A DNA stretch of 64,000 bases from NCBI GenBank assembly GCA_039566865.1, contig CM076948.1, positions 16,875,001 through 16,939,000 on the forward strand. The letters are read 5' to 3'. Position 1 is the stretch's first letter. The number at the start of each line of letters is the position of its first letter. The DNA comes from Aurelia coerulea (Eukaryota > Cnidaria > Scyphozoa > Semaeostomeae > Ulmaridae). A model generated the notes under the pieces. The model was not told the DNA's origin, ran no database searches, and saw only the letters and a list, made by a program, of their open reading frames with translations. Made by a program: the position numbers and the translations under genes. Shown here in pieces: positions 25,201-40,200 of this stretch.

Positions 25201-28200
25201 CACGAAACTGGTCGCTTTGATTAATCTATTGAGATTACAGCTATGTACTAAGCAACCACCAAGTCCTTTATCGTAAATAGCTCTTTCCTTTGTAAATTCT
25301 GTTTCACATCAGATGTCGGCCATTTTACCTTCCTAAATCAACAATTAAATGATTTGCACTCGTGACATCTTCCAACCCATTTAAACCCTGACCTGACATC
25401 TGATATGAGACAGAATCTAGTATAGTATCCATTAATCTTTAATTGTTTCGTAATGTGTCTGTATACAGTTTAATGTTTCATGTTTTTATATATTGGCCAT
25501 GGGGTAGTCATTGTATTTCGCTCCCCATGGTATCGTACCTGTAGTGTTGTATAGTAATTTAGATAGGTATAGTAGAATGTAAGATTATTGTAAAATTTTA
25601 TATTTGAATAAAAAAAACTCTTCATTTTGGAAATCGAGTTGGTGGCTACCTCTGGACGGACTTTATGGCCGATAGGGTTCGAGGTGGTCGCCTATGGTTG
25701 ATTTATTTCTTAGCAGAAATAAAAGGTTCCGTTTCCGCCTAGGGTTTTGGGTCTACGCGTATGCTACCAAGGGTTCCGTATGGTTGATTTATTTCTTAGC
25801 AGAAATTACGTGTATCTTATGTAATGGGTGGGTAGGGGGATGTGTTGCCTGCTCGGGGAGTCGTGGCGCGGGGGACACATCCGATTCGTCTAATTCTAAT
25901 TTAAATCCTCGACGGTGGCCTGGACAAAATTTTCGTTGAAGCCTCTTTGACACGTCGTTTAAATCTCTATGAATTGTGCGAATCGGTTGGGTGGCTCTTG
26001 GGGTGCGGTTTTGTGGGCGGGTGGTACATCTTTCCTGATTCACCCAGTAGTTTTTATTTCTTTCTATATTAGTTGCCGCGGGGTTGTCATAGTCTATTGC
26101 TCCTCGTGGTATTATCGTCCTTGTAGTGTTTCGTAGAGTAATTAGTAGGTAGCGTCATAAGTAATTCGTCTTGTAAAAAAATTTATAATGGTATATATAT
26201 GTATAAAAAAGGCGTTCGCCGGGCCTAGGCAGCGGTTTTGTGAGAGGAGCAAAGAGTCGTTGGTGTTTGGGAAGGTTCCACGTCATTTCTGAGAAAGTTT
26301 AGGAAGAATGGAAACAAAAGCTACGCAGCTTGGATGCTCAAGTAAATTTATGTCAGTTTACAAATAGGGGTTATGAAGAAGGTTTTGTTAGGGAGCAGGT
26401 GGATAGGGTTAAGACAATGGATAGGGACATGCTTTTAAGTGAGGATGGGGGACGTAATAGGGGTCAGGGGGACCGTATCCCATTTGTAGTGTCATATTAT
26501 CCAGCTCTTAATGGGATCTATGGTGCACTGAGCAGACTTCAGCCAATGTTGGATGCGTCTGAAGAACACAAGGTGTTTCCAAGCAAGCCACTCGTTGCCT
26601 TCAGACGTGCCAAAAATCTTAAGGACACTCTGGTCAGGGCGAAGCTTGCTCCGGTGCAACAAGAGGATCCTATTAAGGGTTGTTATCGATGTGGCAAAGC
26701 TCGTTGTCAAGTTTGTAAGTTTATGTCGGACGGGGATAGGTTTTTTTGTCACGCTACTGTTAAGGAATATAGGATTAACTCTAGATTTGATTGCGACTCA
26801 CTGGGAGTGGTTTATCTGTTGGGTTGTAAGGTCTGTGGTATGCAATATGTAGGTAGCACTTTTACCTCCTTCCGCATTAGGTTTAATAATTATAAGTCGT
26901 GTAGCAGGAGGTTTGATAAGGGAGAAATGGTAACTCAGGCGAATTTTTTTAGGCATTTTGCATCGGTAGGGCATAACGGTTTTCTTGAGGATGTTACTTT
27001 CCAGGTTATTGATCGGTTGCTTGGAGACACTAGGGTTAGAGAAGGTTTTTGGCAGTTCAAGTTGGATACTTTTGCACCCAAGGACTCAACGTCAGACTTG
27101 TGGATTCTTAGACCTACCGCTCCCCCGCAGTTCCATGTTGTTTTTATTAGGGGTTGTTTTTTCTTATTCTTTATTATTATTTTTGTCTTATTTTCTTTAT
27201 TGAACGTCGCTATGCTTTAGTACTTCTCTTGGGATAAATGGTTCCTTTTTCTGCTCCTAACTGTTGCAGTATCTCTCCTGCTACTCCTTTTGTTTCCCTT
27301 TCGGCTCTCTTCCCCTTCCATCTAGCTGTATTTTGACATATTGTATTAGGTAGGTCCCTTTGTTAAGTTGTTGCTACTATGGTATCCCATTGTAATTTAG
27401 GTTTATAGGTAGGCCCCGCATTGTTGTAATGTTAGTTATGATGAAGGGAAAGCGAAACGTTAATGCAACCTCTATATTTTTGAGAAACCAGTTTTTTTAG
27501 CAGTATTTTGCTCGGCATCATTGGTCAAATATTTGTCATCACTATAAATATTATTATTAATAATATCATTATTACTATTATTCTAGTGCTATAGCAAAAC
27601 TCAGTAATAGGCTTGTACACATTCATGTTATCATTCTTTTCACAAATAGTATTTTAGCCTTTGTACGTTCCATTCCAGCTTGCCAGATATGATATTACTG
27701 TTATCATAGTTTGTATTTAAATACGAAATGATACATGCTGTTAAACAAAGCGATTATACTTTATTTCGACAAGAAAATTCACTTCGGCAAAATAAGGCAT
27801 TCCAAAAAGATATAAACTTAAAAAATTGATGATTCAAGGGTGGGTCTAATCTTGCAGGGAACTGTGTTTGAGTTAAATTCTAAACCAGTTAAGTTTATAA
27901 GTCACACTCTGATGAAGACGTAAGTGACAGAGGCTTCAGTCTGATAAATATATTGTCGTTCCTTGGGCCAGAACTTCTTTGGTATAGTCTTATTCGCACA
28001 ACTCTATATCATTATCATTGACCGAGTAACCGATAAATGCAACGAAGTGCAGAACAAGTGCAAAATAGTTGTATTGTTGCATGTTTCTGTGTTTGAATTG
28101 ATAAAAAAAGTGCAGAACGGCTGCTTTGATATATTTACTTAAGTTGCACAGCAAACCACTGTTCTAGGATCTGCAAGATTCTAACGTTGTCAACCAATTA

Positions 28201-31200
28201 CATTTGGTACAAACCTTCTCTCCATAGATTGTTTCGAAATCTATTCTACTTAGCATCTCATTTCTCTGTGATATTTCACTTTTCAGTCGGTCTGACTCAA
28301 TAGTCAACAAATGAAGTTTTTTCTGCAAAATACATAACAAAAACGTCAATATGAAAGCTGATGCTTTCTATCGTATTGTGAAAAGCTTCGATGAATAAAT
28401 TAGAGAGTTTCCCTATCTAACTTGAATTTAAAGTAATGTTCCTAAAAAAATATGTCCTGTCCCGTTTGCGCCGCTGCCATAGAGTAGTCGCCATCTCAGT
28501 CCCAACAATTTTGATACCGTTATATGGGAAAAGCTTCAACTTGAATTTGAGACCATGATCAAAATCAGAGGTAGATTCTTGAACATTGAAACTAATCATA
28601 TTACAAGAGACAATTCTAATGGCATTTCATGATTTCCAAATGAAGTTAGCACCCTAACGTCAATTTTAATACAGAAATTGAGTCGGAAAGTCTTTAATTT
28701 TGGATTTTGTCGTTACCCGTGATATTTCCAAATGATTAATGTTCATCAAAAAATCAATTTGACACTAAAATGAGACATCTGCTAGCATGCTCCTATCGGC
28801 CTGTTCAAAACCAAGAGAAAGCACTGGCGTTTACGAGGCTTGTGTAAAATAGTAGAAGAAATCATCAACTCCATGCGTATTGCCAAAGGTTCTATGAGAA
28901 CAGTCCAATGACTCAACAGATCATGAAATGCCTGGCATAAAAACAAGTGAGCATCTTAACCATAAATGGATCACTTTGGCTTCACATTTTCTAATTTTAA
29001 CGAATAATAGAAGCATCATCAAAATTACTTCGAGAACAAGGCGAATATTGAAGGGAGCAAGGAAGCATGATACTTTTCAAGAAAGGAGCCAGGGAGCAAT
29101 CTGCCCCCTCCTATCAAAGCCTCACAATATGTTGAGAAAGTTGCGCCCATCTCTCCGCTCAAGGTTAGTTTATATGAGCTGGAGTTCGCTGCGTCGTTCC
29201 AAAAATAACCCAAAATTGAATGGGGGAGTTGGTCAATAGGAAGGAATCATTTTTGAATGCTGTCACAAAGTCGTCTACACTCCATGACAATCTCAATCCT
29301 CTCATCTGTTTTTCTCTGTTGTTGTACCAGGTGAGCCAGGAAAAAGTTCCCACTTTCGAAAATTCGTAGCGCCACAAGTACATCATGGATTTGAATGATT
29401 CAAATTCTAGTTAAAAGCAAAAGATCGAAGTATTTTGTGATTTTTCTCGTCTCCTTACGAGCACAACAAGTATAGATAAATTCAACTTTACGAAAATGTC
29501 ATGGTTGCAAAATGACTGAAAAAGGGCCTAAAACACTTGATCAAATCGTTAAGACTCTCCATGTACAGAACAATAAACACGAGCGTTTCACCTCTCTCAA
29601 GAGTAATAAGACATATATTCTCAAACAGATACTAAAGATATTAAATCCCATGGCAATAAATGTGCAGACGATATCTCCCACCCGTGAGAAATTGCGTTTT
29701 CTCTGTTGTTCTGAGCGAGGAGTCCTTTACGATTTGATAAAGTATTTTAGGCCTTTTTCAGTCATTTTGCAACCACAAAGTTTTTCTAAATTTGAATTCA
29801 CCAATTTTTCCAATGCTTGTAACAAGGCGAGAAAAATCACAAAAATACTTCGATCTTTTGGCTGTCAAGCAAATATTGATTCATTCCAATCCATCCTGGC
29901 TCACCCGGTACAATTTTGAAGATATTTCAAATTTTATGTTTAACAGACAAGAAAGGAGGATGGTAAGTTAGTGAAAAGATGTAACTTCATCAGCAACGAT
30001 TACGTAGCTCACCTTGTAGGTGTTCAAAACTTGTAAAACGTTTCCAGTCATAAGCTTGAGACGAAGTAAATCTTGATTTCTTTCATCGATCTTCTCGAGA
30101 TATTGACTGTTCTCTATCTTAAGTTGGTTGAAGTCTACCTCGTGCAGAACTTCACCCATCTCTTCTTTCTGGACGAAAATATGTCATTTATGAGAGCAAA
30201 AGAAAAAAATCCGCATTTTTAGAAAAACCTTTTTCTATTTTAGACATTTATTACAACTACATAAGTTTACTAACTAGCTAATAAATGTCTTGATTTATTG
30301 GCAATAACATTTTGCGACAAACCCTCCCACCGTTCCATCAGTATTTGTCCTACAGACAAATTGTATATTCTTAGAATGGCTAAACTAGCCTCGCCCTACG
30401 GCATCAATGTCTACTTCCTAATTGAAGAAAATAGGCATAAATTTTGAGGTAAGTCTTGTTCATCAACAAATAAAAGGTTAACCTATGCTATAAAAATGCA
30501 ACTGCTCGAATTTCCTTCGAGCTATAATTTTTATCATTTTTACAGTAGAAAGCAACAATCACCATTATACGATTGGCCCTTAACACAGTCGCAAAGAAAA
30601 AGGCTCTCCAGATAAACAAAAATCTAAGTTTTATGATTTTCAAAACAACGCAGAGTTCTTTTTCACCATGAAAATATTTTGAATTCCGGTGACAAGAAAG
30701 CTATGTACCTAGAGACCCTTTAAATGAGAATTTCAACCAGGCTGAGTTCAACTGTAAGCCTTTAACGCGTTTACATGATGGCGGCCGAGTTGAAACTGAA
30801 CACAGGTTCAACTCTGCAACTCAGCCCGTGTTGAAAGTTGAGGATATGGTATGGGCTTTCAGAAAATCCCTATCCCATCGAGTAAGACCTTTCATTTGAG
30901 AGAAATCTGAATTGTTTGAACGGGGGCCTTTTTATATGCCCTGTAGAATATGGCACATAGACAGAAACAAAGAGTGAGACATATGACACAAGAACAATTC
31001 ATCTCTTATACAGTTGGCGCGACTTTATGTTGAAAACAAGCGTATTCTTCCATTTTTCTTTTCGGAAATAAAAGTGTGTTCCTCACATGAAGTTCTGTCT
31101 ACGAAATGAGACTATTCTCACATGGGTAAAAAATATTTGTGGAGAATTGTATCTGACACTAAGACAATTTAGCTCTCCTACAAAAGATTTGCCCACAGAA

Positions 31201-34200
31201 CAAGATTTTGTTAACGATTTCTATGCGCCTCTAAATCATTCACCCACGATTAGTAGAAAATCTGACAAAATTTCGAATGCGCACAACAGCGATTGAAGCT
31301 CGAAAGCCACCAATCGAAACTTTCGTATCAAAATGTATAAAAGTATCGTTCGATCCAAATTCGTCAGCAGAATAGATAAAAGCTGCCATGTTTAAGCTGG
31401 ACAGCTTGTTAAATGCAAGATGGAGGTGAAGAATATGGCTGGCATATTCAAGGACAATGGTGCCATAATGTAGTGGTAACATATTATCTAAGTTCATCTC
31501 AATTATAAAAAATTGAAGGATTTCTATGCTATACGTTCATGTTGAAGATTAAAAGAAGAATGGCAAAATCAACAATGTTTCTGATAATCTTGAAGGCATG
31601 TTACAATTGCAACAGCAATGTGTTACAATTTCCCGGTAATTGTCAAACGTGGCCACCATAGTTGGATACCGTCACAACTTCACAAAATTAGCTTCCTCAC
31701 TTCTGTGTTATTCAAACTGCGATAATGCTCCTACCAATATAAGAAAATTCCACACTATCTACTTTCAAGAAAGCAACAAATAAATATTTCGACGATGCGG
31801 CATATTTTCCAAAACTTTTCACAATTCTCATGGTTTATAGTGTATTCTTACATCTCCATTCTTACGAAAGTCAGTTTGAAACGTACCAATTTTACGAGTA
31901 AAGAACTATAGCAAGTAAACAAGTAAACGAGTAAACAAGCACACAAGTACACAAGTAAAGAGCCATTACCTGTTTCAGTTGCAACTGCAGTTTCTTCTTT
32001 TGGACTTTCAATGTAGAATTCTTCAAGCGAAGTTTTTCAATTAGGGTGTCCTTTAAAAGAGATACCAGAAGAAGATTGTAGCGTTGTCTTAAAATCAATA
32101 AAATAAAATGTCTCCTACGATCTGTATTTTGAACAAGCGTTAAATACCAAACAGGAACGGTATCAGCCGCTGTGCAGTCCGCTGCAGTCGTTAGGTTGGG
32201 ATGTGGATCTGAAAGTGCTTTGCTTTTGCTCACTTGGTTGTATCAAAAAGGATGTTTGAACTGTTATGAGATCATTGACAGAAGATCGATTAATTATAAA
32301 GAAAACATTACATTGGTGCTCAGTGTCGAATTTGATAATGGCCAATTATATATGGAGACACAGGATGAAGAAGTTACTCAGGTGAATGTTTTTTCGGTCC
32401 AGATACACCATCGGCGTAGGGGAAGATAAAATTTGGGAGGCTGCCCGGCAAAAAATCCATTGTTTGAGAACATTTTTCCCGACTTGAGGCGGATTTCTGC
32501 CCGATTATGGTTGATTTTTGCAAATTTTTCTGACGTCGGGGGGGGGGGCCTGCAGATCACCCAGCCCCCTGTCTCCTATGCCTATGAGATACACTAACTT
32601 TCTATATTACATATTCACACTGAGTGACTTCTCAAACTTGTGTCTTGATTATGTATGTAGGGAATAACGTATGCCAAGTAGACATAAGTATTCAGTTAAC
32701 TGAGCTGTCAGCTCGGACACTAGGGCAAACACGAATTTATCATTATTATCGTCATCATCATTGTTATTATCATTATCATTACTATATAATATAACCCCTG
32801 TAAACCAAACAGATTTAACCTCTGCGTAGCCATCATATCTAGCCAATCACGTGTAACATCTCCTTTTCAAATAATTGTTTATATCTAAATCCTGAATATA
32901 ACTGTAACACAACAGTCCTGAAGAAGTCCACCTTTTCGAAAGCCTCGTAAAACCTATTTTGCTGTATGGCATTGACTTTTGGGGTTGTTTTAATATAGCT
33001 TTCAACGACCAAAACCCTAGAGAAAAGCTTCATTATCTTATAATTATTATTATCACTTTATTTACAATGTTGGTATAAAAAAGTATACAATAGCTATACA
33101 TGTACGAAAGAAAATATTTACAAACAAAGCTAATAAAAGCCAATTTTTTTGACAAAAATCTGAATTGATAAAAATATTCATAAATCTAAAAAAAGATACA
33201 ACATTTCGGCAAAGTCTACACTGGCATTGGCACTCATTTCCTTTCCAGACTTTGATTTCGGTCATAAACTCAGTCAGGCTGATTGACTGCTTAATCGAGA
33301 CTGGAAGCGTATACCATAACTGTGGACCCCTAACTCGAACAGTTCCTGAGCCATACATGACTGATGTCACTTTGGGCAGACTAAAGTCGCGATCATTTCT
33401 AAGGTTCTACTGGTTGGTTTGTGGACAGCAAATTTCATTCATAAACGGAGGATTTAAGCCATCTTTCGTTTTAAAAATATTTTATCATTTATACCTGTAA
33501 GTTCATTTGATGAACAGATACACTGTTATAATACCCTAAAAGGTCTTCAAAGCAAGATTAAAGATCTCTATACGTTATTCTAAGGGCTCGCTCGCGCAGT
33601 TTGTTGATTTTAGTATTTAGTTTCCTTCTGTGGAACATCCATGCCTAGGGGCAGTATTGAAATTGGCTGTTTATAAATGCTGTCATTGTTGGGGATACGT
33701 GCAAGCTCAAGTTGATGAGGACGTGGATATCCCCTCGAGGACTATGAACGCATGCGTAGTGTGTAAATTTTTGCATATTCGATGACGTAATGCCATTATT
33801 TTCATCACGAACTTGGAAGTCAGACATCGAAACGAAACCACATCCGCTACAGAACAATCAATTTTCGATGAGAGAACACTGTGAAAAGTTTTCATTTAGA
33901 ATCACTCGCGATGGCGCTTCATGGAAGCTTTGCAAAGAAATGTATTTATCTGGTTAAGAAATGATATTCATATGTCAATTTAGCTTTGCTTGGTTTGTTT
34001 CAAATGGCCTCCTTTAAATATTGTCGAAATGGGTCTAATAACGGGGCTTTCCATAGCACAGAGCGCTGCCGCTATCTTGTTTTGCCTAGGCCAATTTACC
34101 AACGCAAGACCAAAATCATTCAACATTTACTTGTGCCAAGCTTCCAGAAAGGTCCATCATGGAATCTTTGTTTGCAGCTTCTTGTAGGCACGTATCAAAA

Positions 34201-37200
34201 ATAACTGCAATGAAGCTAAGTTTCCCGCATATCGAGCTGCGAATCTTCCCCGACTGCTTGCTGTCACTGCAACTTTCTTCACAACGGCTGCAAATATTTG
34301 AATGATTGAATTATGTCCACAGCGCATGCGCTCATAGTCCCCGTGCTGATTGGCTGTCAAGTTGACCCAAAAACAAAGCTGAAAAACAATACGGGGAGTA
34401 CCATGTATCCCCAACAAGTCATCAGTATTCTTAAACTGTGTCAAGATATTTTGGAAGTAAAAAACAACTTCAAATATTGGGTCCAGATGTGAACTAGGCA
34501 GACAGAGCTATTTATCGTGTATTTCAAATCTACTACAAAGAACTGGGTACGTCTTGCCAAGGGGAAAACCCACAGCATCCTTCGAAAAGTATACATTTTG
34601 GAAGGGGCATCCAGTTACCTTGGACAGCTTATAGGAAAGACATTTTGTTCAGACATGGGTTAGGATATATCTGGGAATCCCAGTTCCTGCAAAATCAAGT
34701 CTTAGACAATCGTCTAGTGAACCAAATGTAACGAGAATCATTGATTGCAATAATTAGAGGACATTAGCAGCCTCGAAGAAACGGCCAAATATGCGCACAT
34801 ATTCATGATGGAAAATTACTTGCTTAACGTCAAAAATTAAAAAAAAACCGCATTGCTGTCAAAAAATTTAGACTCCCCAACCATCGTCTAGAGATAGAAA
34901 TTGGTATTGGTAGGTATCATCGGCCTAAAAAGAACGTAAATGATCGACTGTGCTCTGGACGTAACGATGATGAAAGTGAAATACATTGTCTTATGACTTG
35001 TAAAATAAGGAAAGAAGATAGTGAAGAGCTTTTAATGCTGCATTTCAACGAAACCACGTTTCAGATTGATGGATGACAAACGACGATTTAAATTTTTAAT
35101 GCAAACAAACGATAGACAGCTGTCATTTGTAAATTGTAATACCAAAGTTCATTGAAAAATGTCTAGATAAAGTGGATCAGTTGAACCAAAAAATATGACA
35201 TCCGAAGTAGCTTTAATTAACAACGCTTTTCTTGCTGTTGTTGATCATTCTCGTTATAGCTATATTCAGGCATACAAATGTAGTTTTCTTATTGTTGTGT
35301 TAGGCTATTATGAGAAAGAAAAATTCTAAAATTCTGAATTCACGCACTCTTTCGCAATTTGGAAAAGGAACTGAGGAGAGCGCGGCCCATTCTGACAGCC
35401 TTGGCAATAAGTAGGAAATCTGCGAGGAATCCCATCTTCTGCAGTGGTAAGTCTACAGCATGAGGCTCGCTCGTAACTCTCTCCAAACTTGAGTTATTTT
35501 TGATTTATTTGCAACTTGCAAGAGTTATGCTATGCTTGTTTAGTAAGGTAAGTGTTTTCTTTGGCTCATTTAGCCGTCTCGTCATCTGTTTGCTCATTTG
35601 TGAATGTATTATGAGCCACTTCATTTCAGTTGTTTCCCTCAAGTTTGAGACGGCTCAAGTTAGGCCTATTGATCTTGCATCATCTTCGTTGACTTTAATT
35701 GACTTCGTTTGACATTATTGCTTCTTAAATTTATCAAAACAGTAAGAAGATTCAAACAATGCTTTTCACTTGCTTGCATAGCCGTAAATGCGTTCAGTTA
35801 TCTAGTACAAGCAAAACTCCATCATAGGTCGGCTGGGCCTACACCGAGCCGTTTCAAAGTCGAGGGAAAATATCGAAATAAAGTGGCTCAAATTACATTC
35901 ACAAATGGGCGGAGGGATGACAAGACGGCTAGATCATCCAGAGAAAACACTTACCACACTAGACAAGCATCGCACAACCCTTGAAAGTTGCAAATAAATC
36001 GAGTAAACTCGAGTTTGGAGAGAGATACGAGTGAGCCACAAGCTGTAAATTTGCACTGCAGAAAAGAAGATTCCCTGGATTTTCCTGTTGCCAAGGCTGT
36101 CAGAATGGGCCGCGCTCTCCTCAGTCACTTTCTCCAAATTGCGAAATGGTTTATTACCCTTTAGGCCAATCTCCATTAAAGCAAGTTGTCGCAGTGGGTT
36201 CGTGAGATTGCCGGTCAACTGCAGGAAAATCGATCTCCATTTGTTCGCTCGATTGCTGGCGACACAATAGAAAAATTGACTTTTTTCTTATATTTTTTAT
36301 ATTCAGCAGATAAAAATTTAAAATACTGGGTGAGCCAGAAAAAAGTTCCCACTTTCGAAAATTCGTAGCCTGCGTGTAGACTTTGGTTAACTGCAAGCAG
36401 GCTAAAAATTCGTAGCACCACAAGTACTTCATGGATTTGAATGATTCAAAGTCTAGTTAAAAGCCAAAAGATCAAAGTATTTCTGTGACTTTTCTCGTTC
36501 ACAAAATTCATTGGGAGGCCAGGACACAAAGCACCCTTGGAGCTCAATCAATTTTAAAAGCTCAACAGAAGCGCGATTTTGAAAGCAATTCTACTAGAGT
36601 GGCATCGCCCCAATCGAACACCCTTCGAAGAAAATGCTATTTAATTTTCCCAAACAAGTCGGTATAAAATATTAACTGACAGATAAAAGGTTCATTCACC
36701 TTTGTGACAGATTATTCTTTAAGGCCATCATCATCTGAGCTTTATTTTATCTTAGCCAGTGACTTAAACACGAAGCAGCCTAAAGGGCATAATTCTCCAA
36801 AATTCGCCCTTTTTGAACACCCCTGCTTCTACCACATTTCTCCAACGAACATCCATAAAAAATAACGCCATTTTTTGTTGTGAAATGTTGACTGATTTGC
36901 CACTGCGTATTTGTATCCGCTGCGCATTTCATACCTCTGCATAAGTAATTAGGTTAAATTCAAAAGGAGGAAGAAGTATTTAAATTGCGCGGTGGGAAAG
37001 CTTGCTTCTTTTGTTTTTGTAAAATTACATATGTTATTTTTATTATCATCTACAAAGATTTATTGCCTTCAAAACAATCAGACTAATTGGTTTGAGGTAT
37101 TGAAAACGCCTTGATGTAGAGTATTTGTTCAGAGGGTAGAAATGTTGGAGAGATGTAAAACTGTTGTAGGATCGATGATGCTGATGATATATAAAAACGT

Positions 37201-40200
37201 CAACTTTGTTTCTCTTTGCTGTTTAAAAAGAACCGAGCGGAAAGGTTTGAACATTACTGGTCCACCGAGCCCCATTGAAGACAGCTGTAAGAGATTTGTT
37301 GACAAAGATTGTAGAAATCATGGCATCAGAAGCGAAGAGAAATGTAAGAAATTGACATCGAGGATTTACGGAACGTTTGTTAGAACAAGTAGATGGAACG
37401 GACGACAAAGCAAGATTGAAACTGTTGCAGACACAGTTAAAAGATCGACAGAAGAAGATAGATAGAGTAGACGAAGAGATATTAGAATTGATCAGCGTAT
37501 CAGGCAGTCCTGATGATTGTATAAGAGAAGTTGCAGATGCGGGAGATTTTAAATTAAGAGTACAGGGCACTTTAGGCCAGATCGAAGAGCAAATTTTGGA
37601 GTTGGAACAAAAGAGCACCCCTTACGCAGAATGGGATCACGAGAAAGATTGAGTTCGACTGCCAGTCTCCAGACGAAACGAGTGCGAGCAAGGTTGCCAA
37701 AATTGGAGTTGAAAAAGTTTAGCGGCAAGCCTTACGACTAGCAGGAATTTTGGGACGCTTTCCGGAGTTCCATTGACGAAAACGAAGAATTAGCGGAAGT
37801 GGATAAATTTACATATCTTCGAAACCTTTCGGAAGAGCCAGCAAAAGGAGTTGTCGCTGGGTTTACACTCACAGAAGCTAATTACGTCGCAGCAGTGAAC
37901 CTTTTGAAACAAAGATTTGCCCGATTTGCCAAACCTTCGATTATTAGACAAAAACAACAAGAAAGAATGGAAACAATTTGTCCAACATCGTGTGAACGAA
38001 GTGCTCACTTTGTTTAACAAGGCTGAATGGAGACACTGTCCTGGAACGGATAACCCCGCTGACATAGGATCGCGTGGAGTCACCGCTGATGCGTTAAAGA
38101 ACAGTAAGTTGCGGTGGCAAGGTCCCCACTGGTTAACTAAGGATAAATCGTTGTGGCTCCAGTCTCTTGTGTTAGATGAGCCATCTGAAGTTCAAGAAAA
38201 AAAAAGAAAGACAAATGTATTTACTTTTGACAGAAAATCAGAAATTAGGTGTGAGCCAAGTCATTGAATTGGTAAGTACAGTTAACTTGACAAACTTTTG
38301 CGTATTACTGCTTATGTTCGTAGGTTTATCAGGAACCTTAAGGCCAAACGAACAGGTGAGGAAATAATTGTAGAGCCATTGACTGTGCCAGAAATTGTGT
38401 TAGCAGAAAGGTTGTGGATTATTGATGTACAAGAAGAATTGGAGAATGAACCAAAATATAACTTGCTTGCCCAACAGTTAGGTATTAAGGAAGAACAAGG
38501 TATCCTTAGGTGTGGAGGCAGACTTGAAAATGCTGATTTAGAAATGGAAGGTAAGCTTCCTATCATTTTGCCACGGAAACATATATTTACAGAACTTGTT
38601 GTTTGGAAAATGCATACCAAGGTAGGTCATGATGGTCTTCGAGTTACCGTAGCTGAAGTCAGATCAAAGTATTGGATCACAAAAGGAAGACAGTTTGTGA
38701 AAAAGGTGATAAAACCCTGTGTTGTTTGTAAGAAATTGAAGGTAAGGCTTATAAAGCACCACCGATGGCGCCGTTACCAAGTTTTAGGGTCCAAGAATGC
38801 GTAAGACGTATATCGCTTTATTTTCTTGTTGTATGACACGTGCTTTAGGTGTTTGCGTAGATTCACTGCAAGGAGAGGTACACCAGATCTTATTGTTTCG
38901 GATAATGCCAAAACGTTCAAATCCACATCCAAGATTTTGAAACGACTCTTCAAAGATAAGATTGTGCAGGCTGAGCTTAGAGCTAGGAAGATTACTTGGA
39001 AATTCATCCTACAGTGGAGTCCGTCATGGGGCGGAATGTATGAACGGATGGTAGGCTATGTTAAAGAGACTCTGAAGAAAGTACTCGGAAACGCGAGGTT
39101 GAGTTTTGATGAGATGCATACTGTTTTGGTAGAAATTGAAGGAATTCTTAATTCGAGACCTCTCACTGTACGAGGATGATTGTAATGTTGAAATTCTAAC
39201 ACCTTCACATTTGATATATGGTCACAGATTGTCACCTATTGCGGACAGCATTCATACCTCATCGATTGACAGTGATGATGAAACTCTTTTCAGTAAGAGA
39301 TTTGTGTACTCGACTAAGAAGTTGTCTCATTTCTGGAATAGGTGGAAGAAGGAGTATCTATGCAATTTGAGAGAAACACATGATTCATCAGGTGCAGATC
39401 AAAAACAGATTAGTGAAGGAGAAATTGTGCTAATTGAAGAAGACGATGTCAAGAGAAATCAATGGAAAATGGGTAAAGTTGTAAAATTGGTTGTTGGCAA
39501 AGATGGAAAGGCAAGAGGAGCAACTTTACATACTATCACTAAAGGTAAATCTCAGTATCTACGTAGACCTTTAACAAAGTTATACCCATTGGAAGTTGCA
39601 GCAAAGAATGATGATAAGAAAGGACCTGAAAAGATAACTGAGATGAATGAGAATTCAGATGTGAGGAAGGAAGGGGAGGACAGAGAAGGGACTGAAGGAA
39701 GAAATGTTAGGCCGCGCCGCGCCGCGCCGAGTTGCTGCTGCAGATGCGATTTGGCACACCCGCTTAGTTCTTGAATCGAACTGAGTCAAGGGGGGGGGGG
39801 AGTGTTGTGAAATGTTGACTGATTTGCCACTGCGTATTTGTATCCGCTGCGCACTTCATACCTCTGCATAAGTTTTTTTTCTCTTTATTCATTTAAAAAC
39901 AACAACTATTTACAAAAACAACAAGGCTAATTAACTACGTGCCATCCATAGTGGGAAAGGACTTACAGTCAGCGAGTTCCCACTATGTATGGCACTTACA
40001 ATTTAAATCTAAATCGTTCCAACAATAGTCGTAAGAGAGGGACAGCCCAACAGCACACAATTCGCCATTGTGATTGGCATGGCGCTTTAAGGTATGACGA
40101 GCAACATGAACAACTCAGAGATTCTTCTGAGGTCCAGGCTCGAGGAATCTATCAAGAGTTAGGAATTTTAGTGCCTCCAGGCCGTCTCTCTCTTACGACT

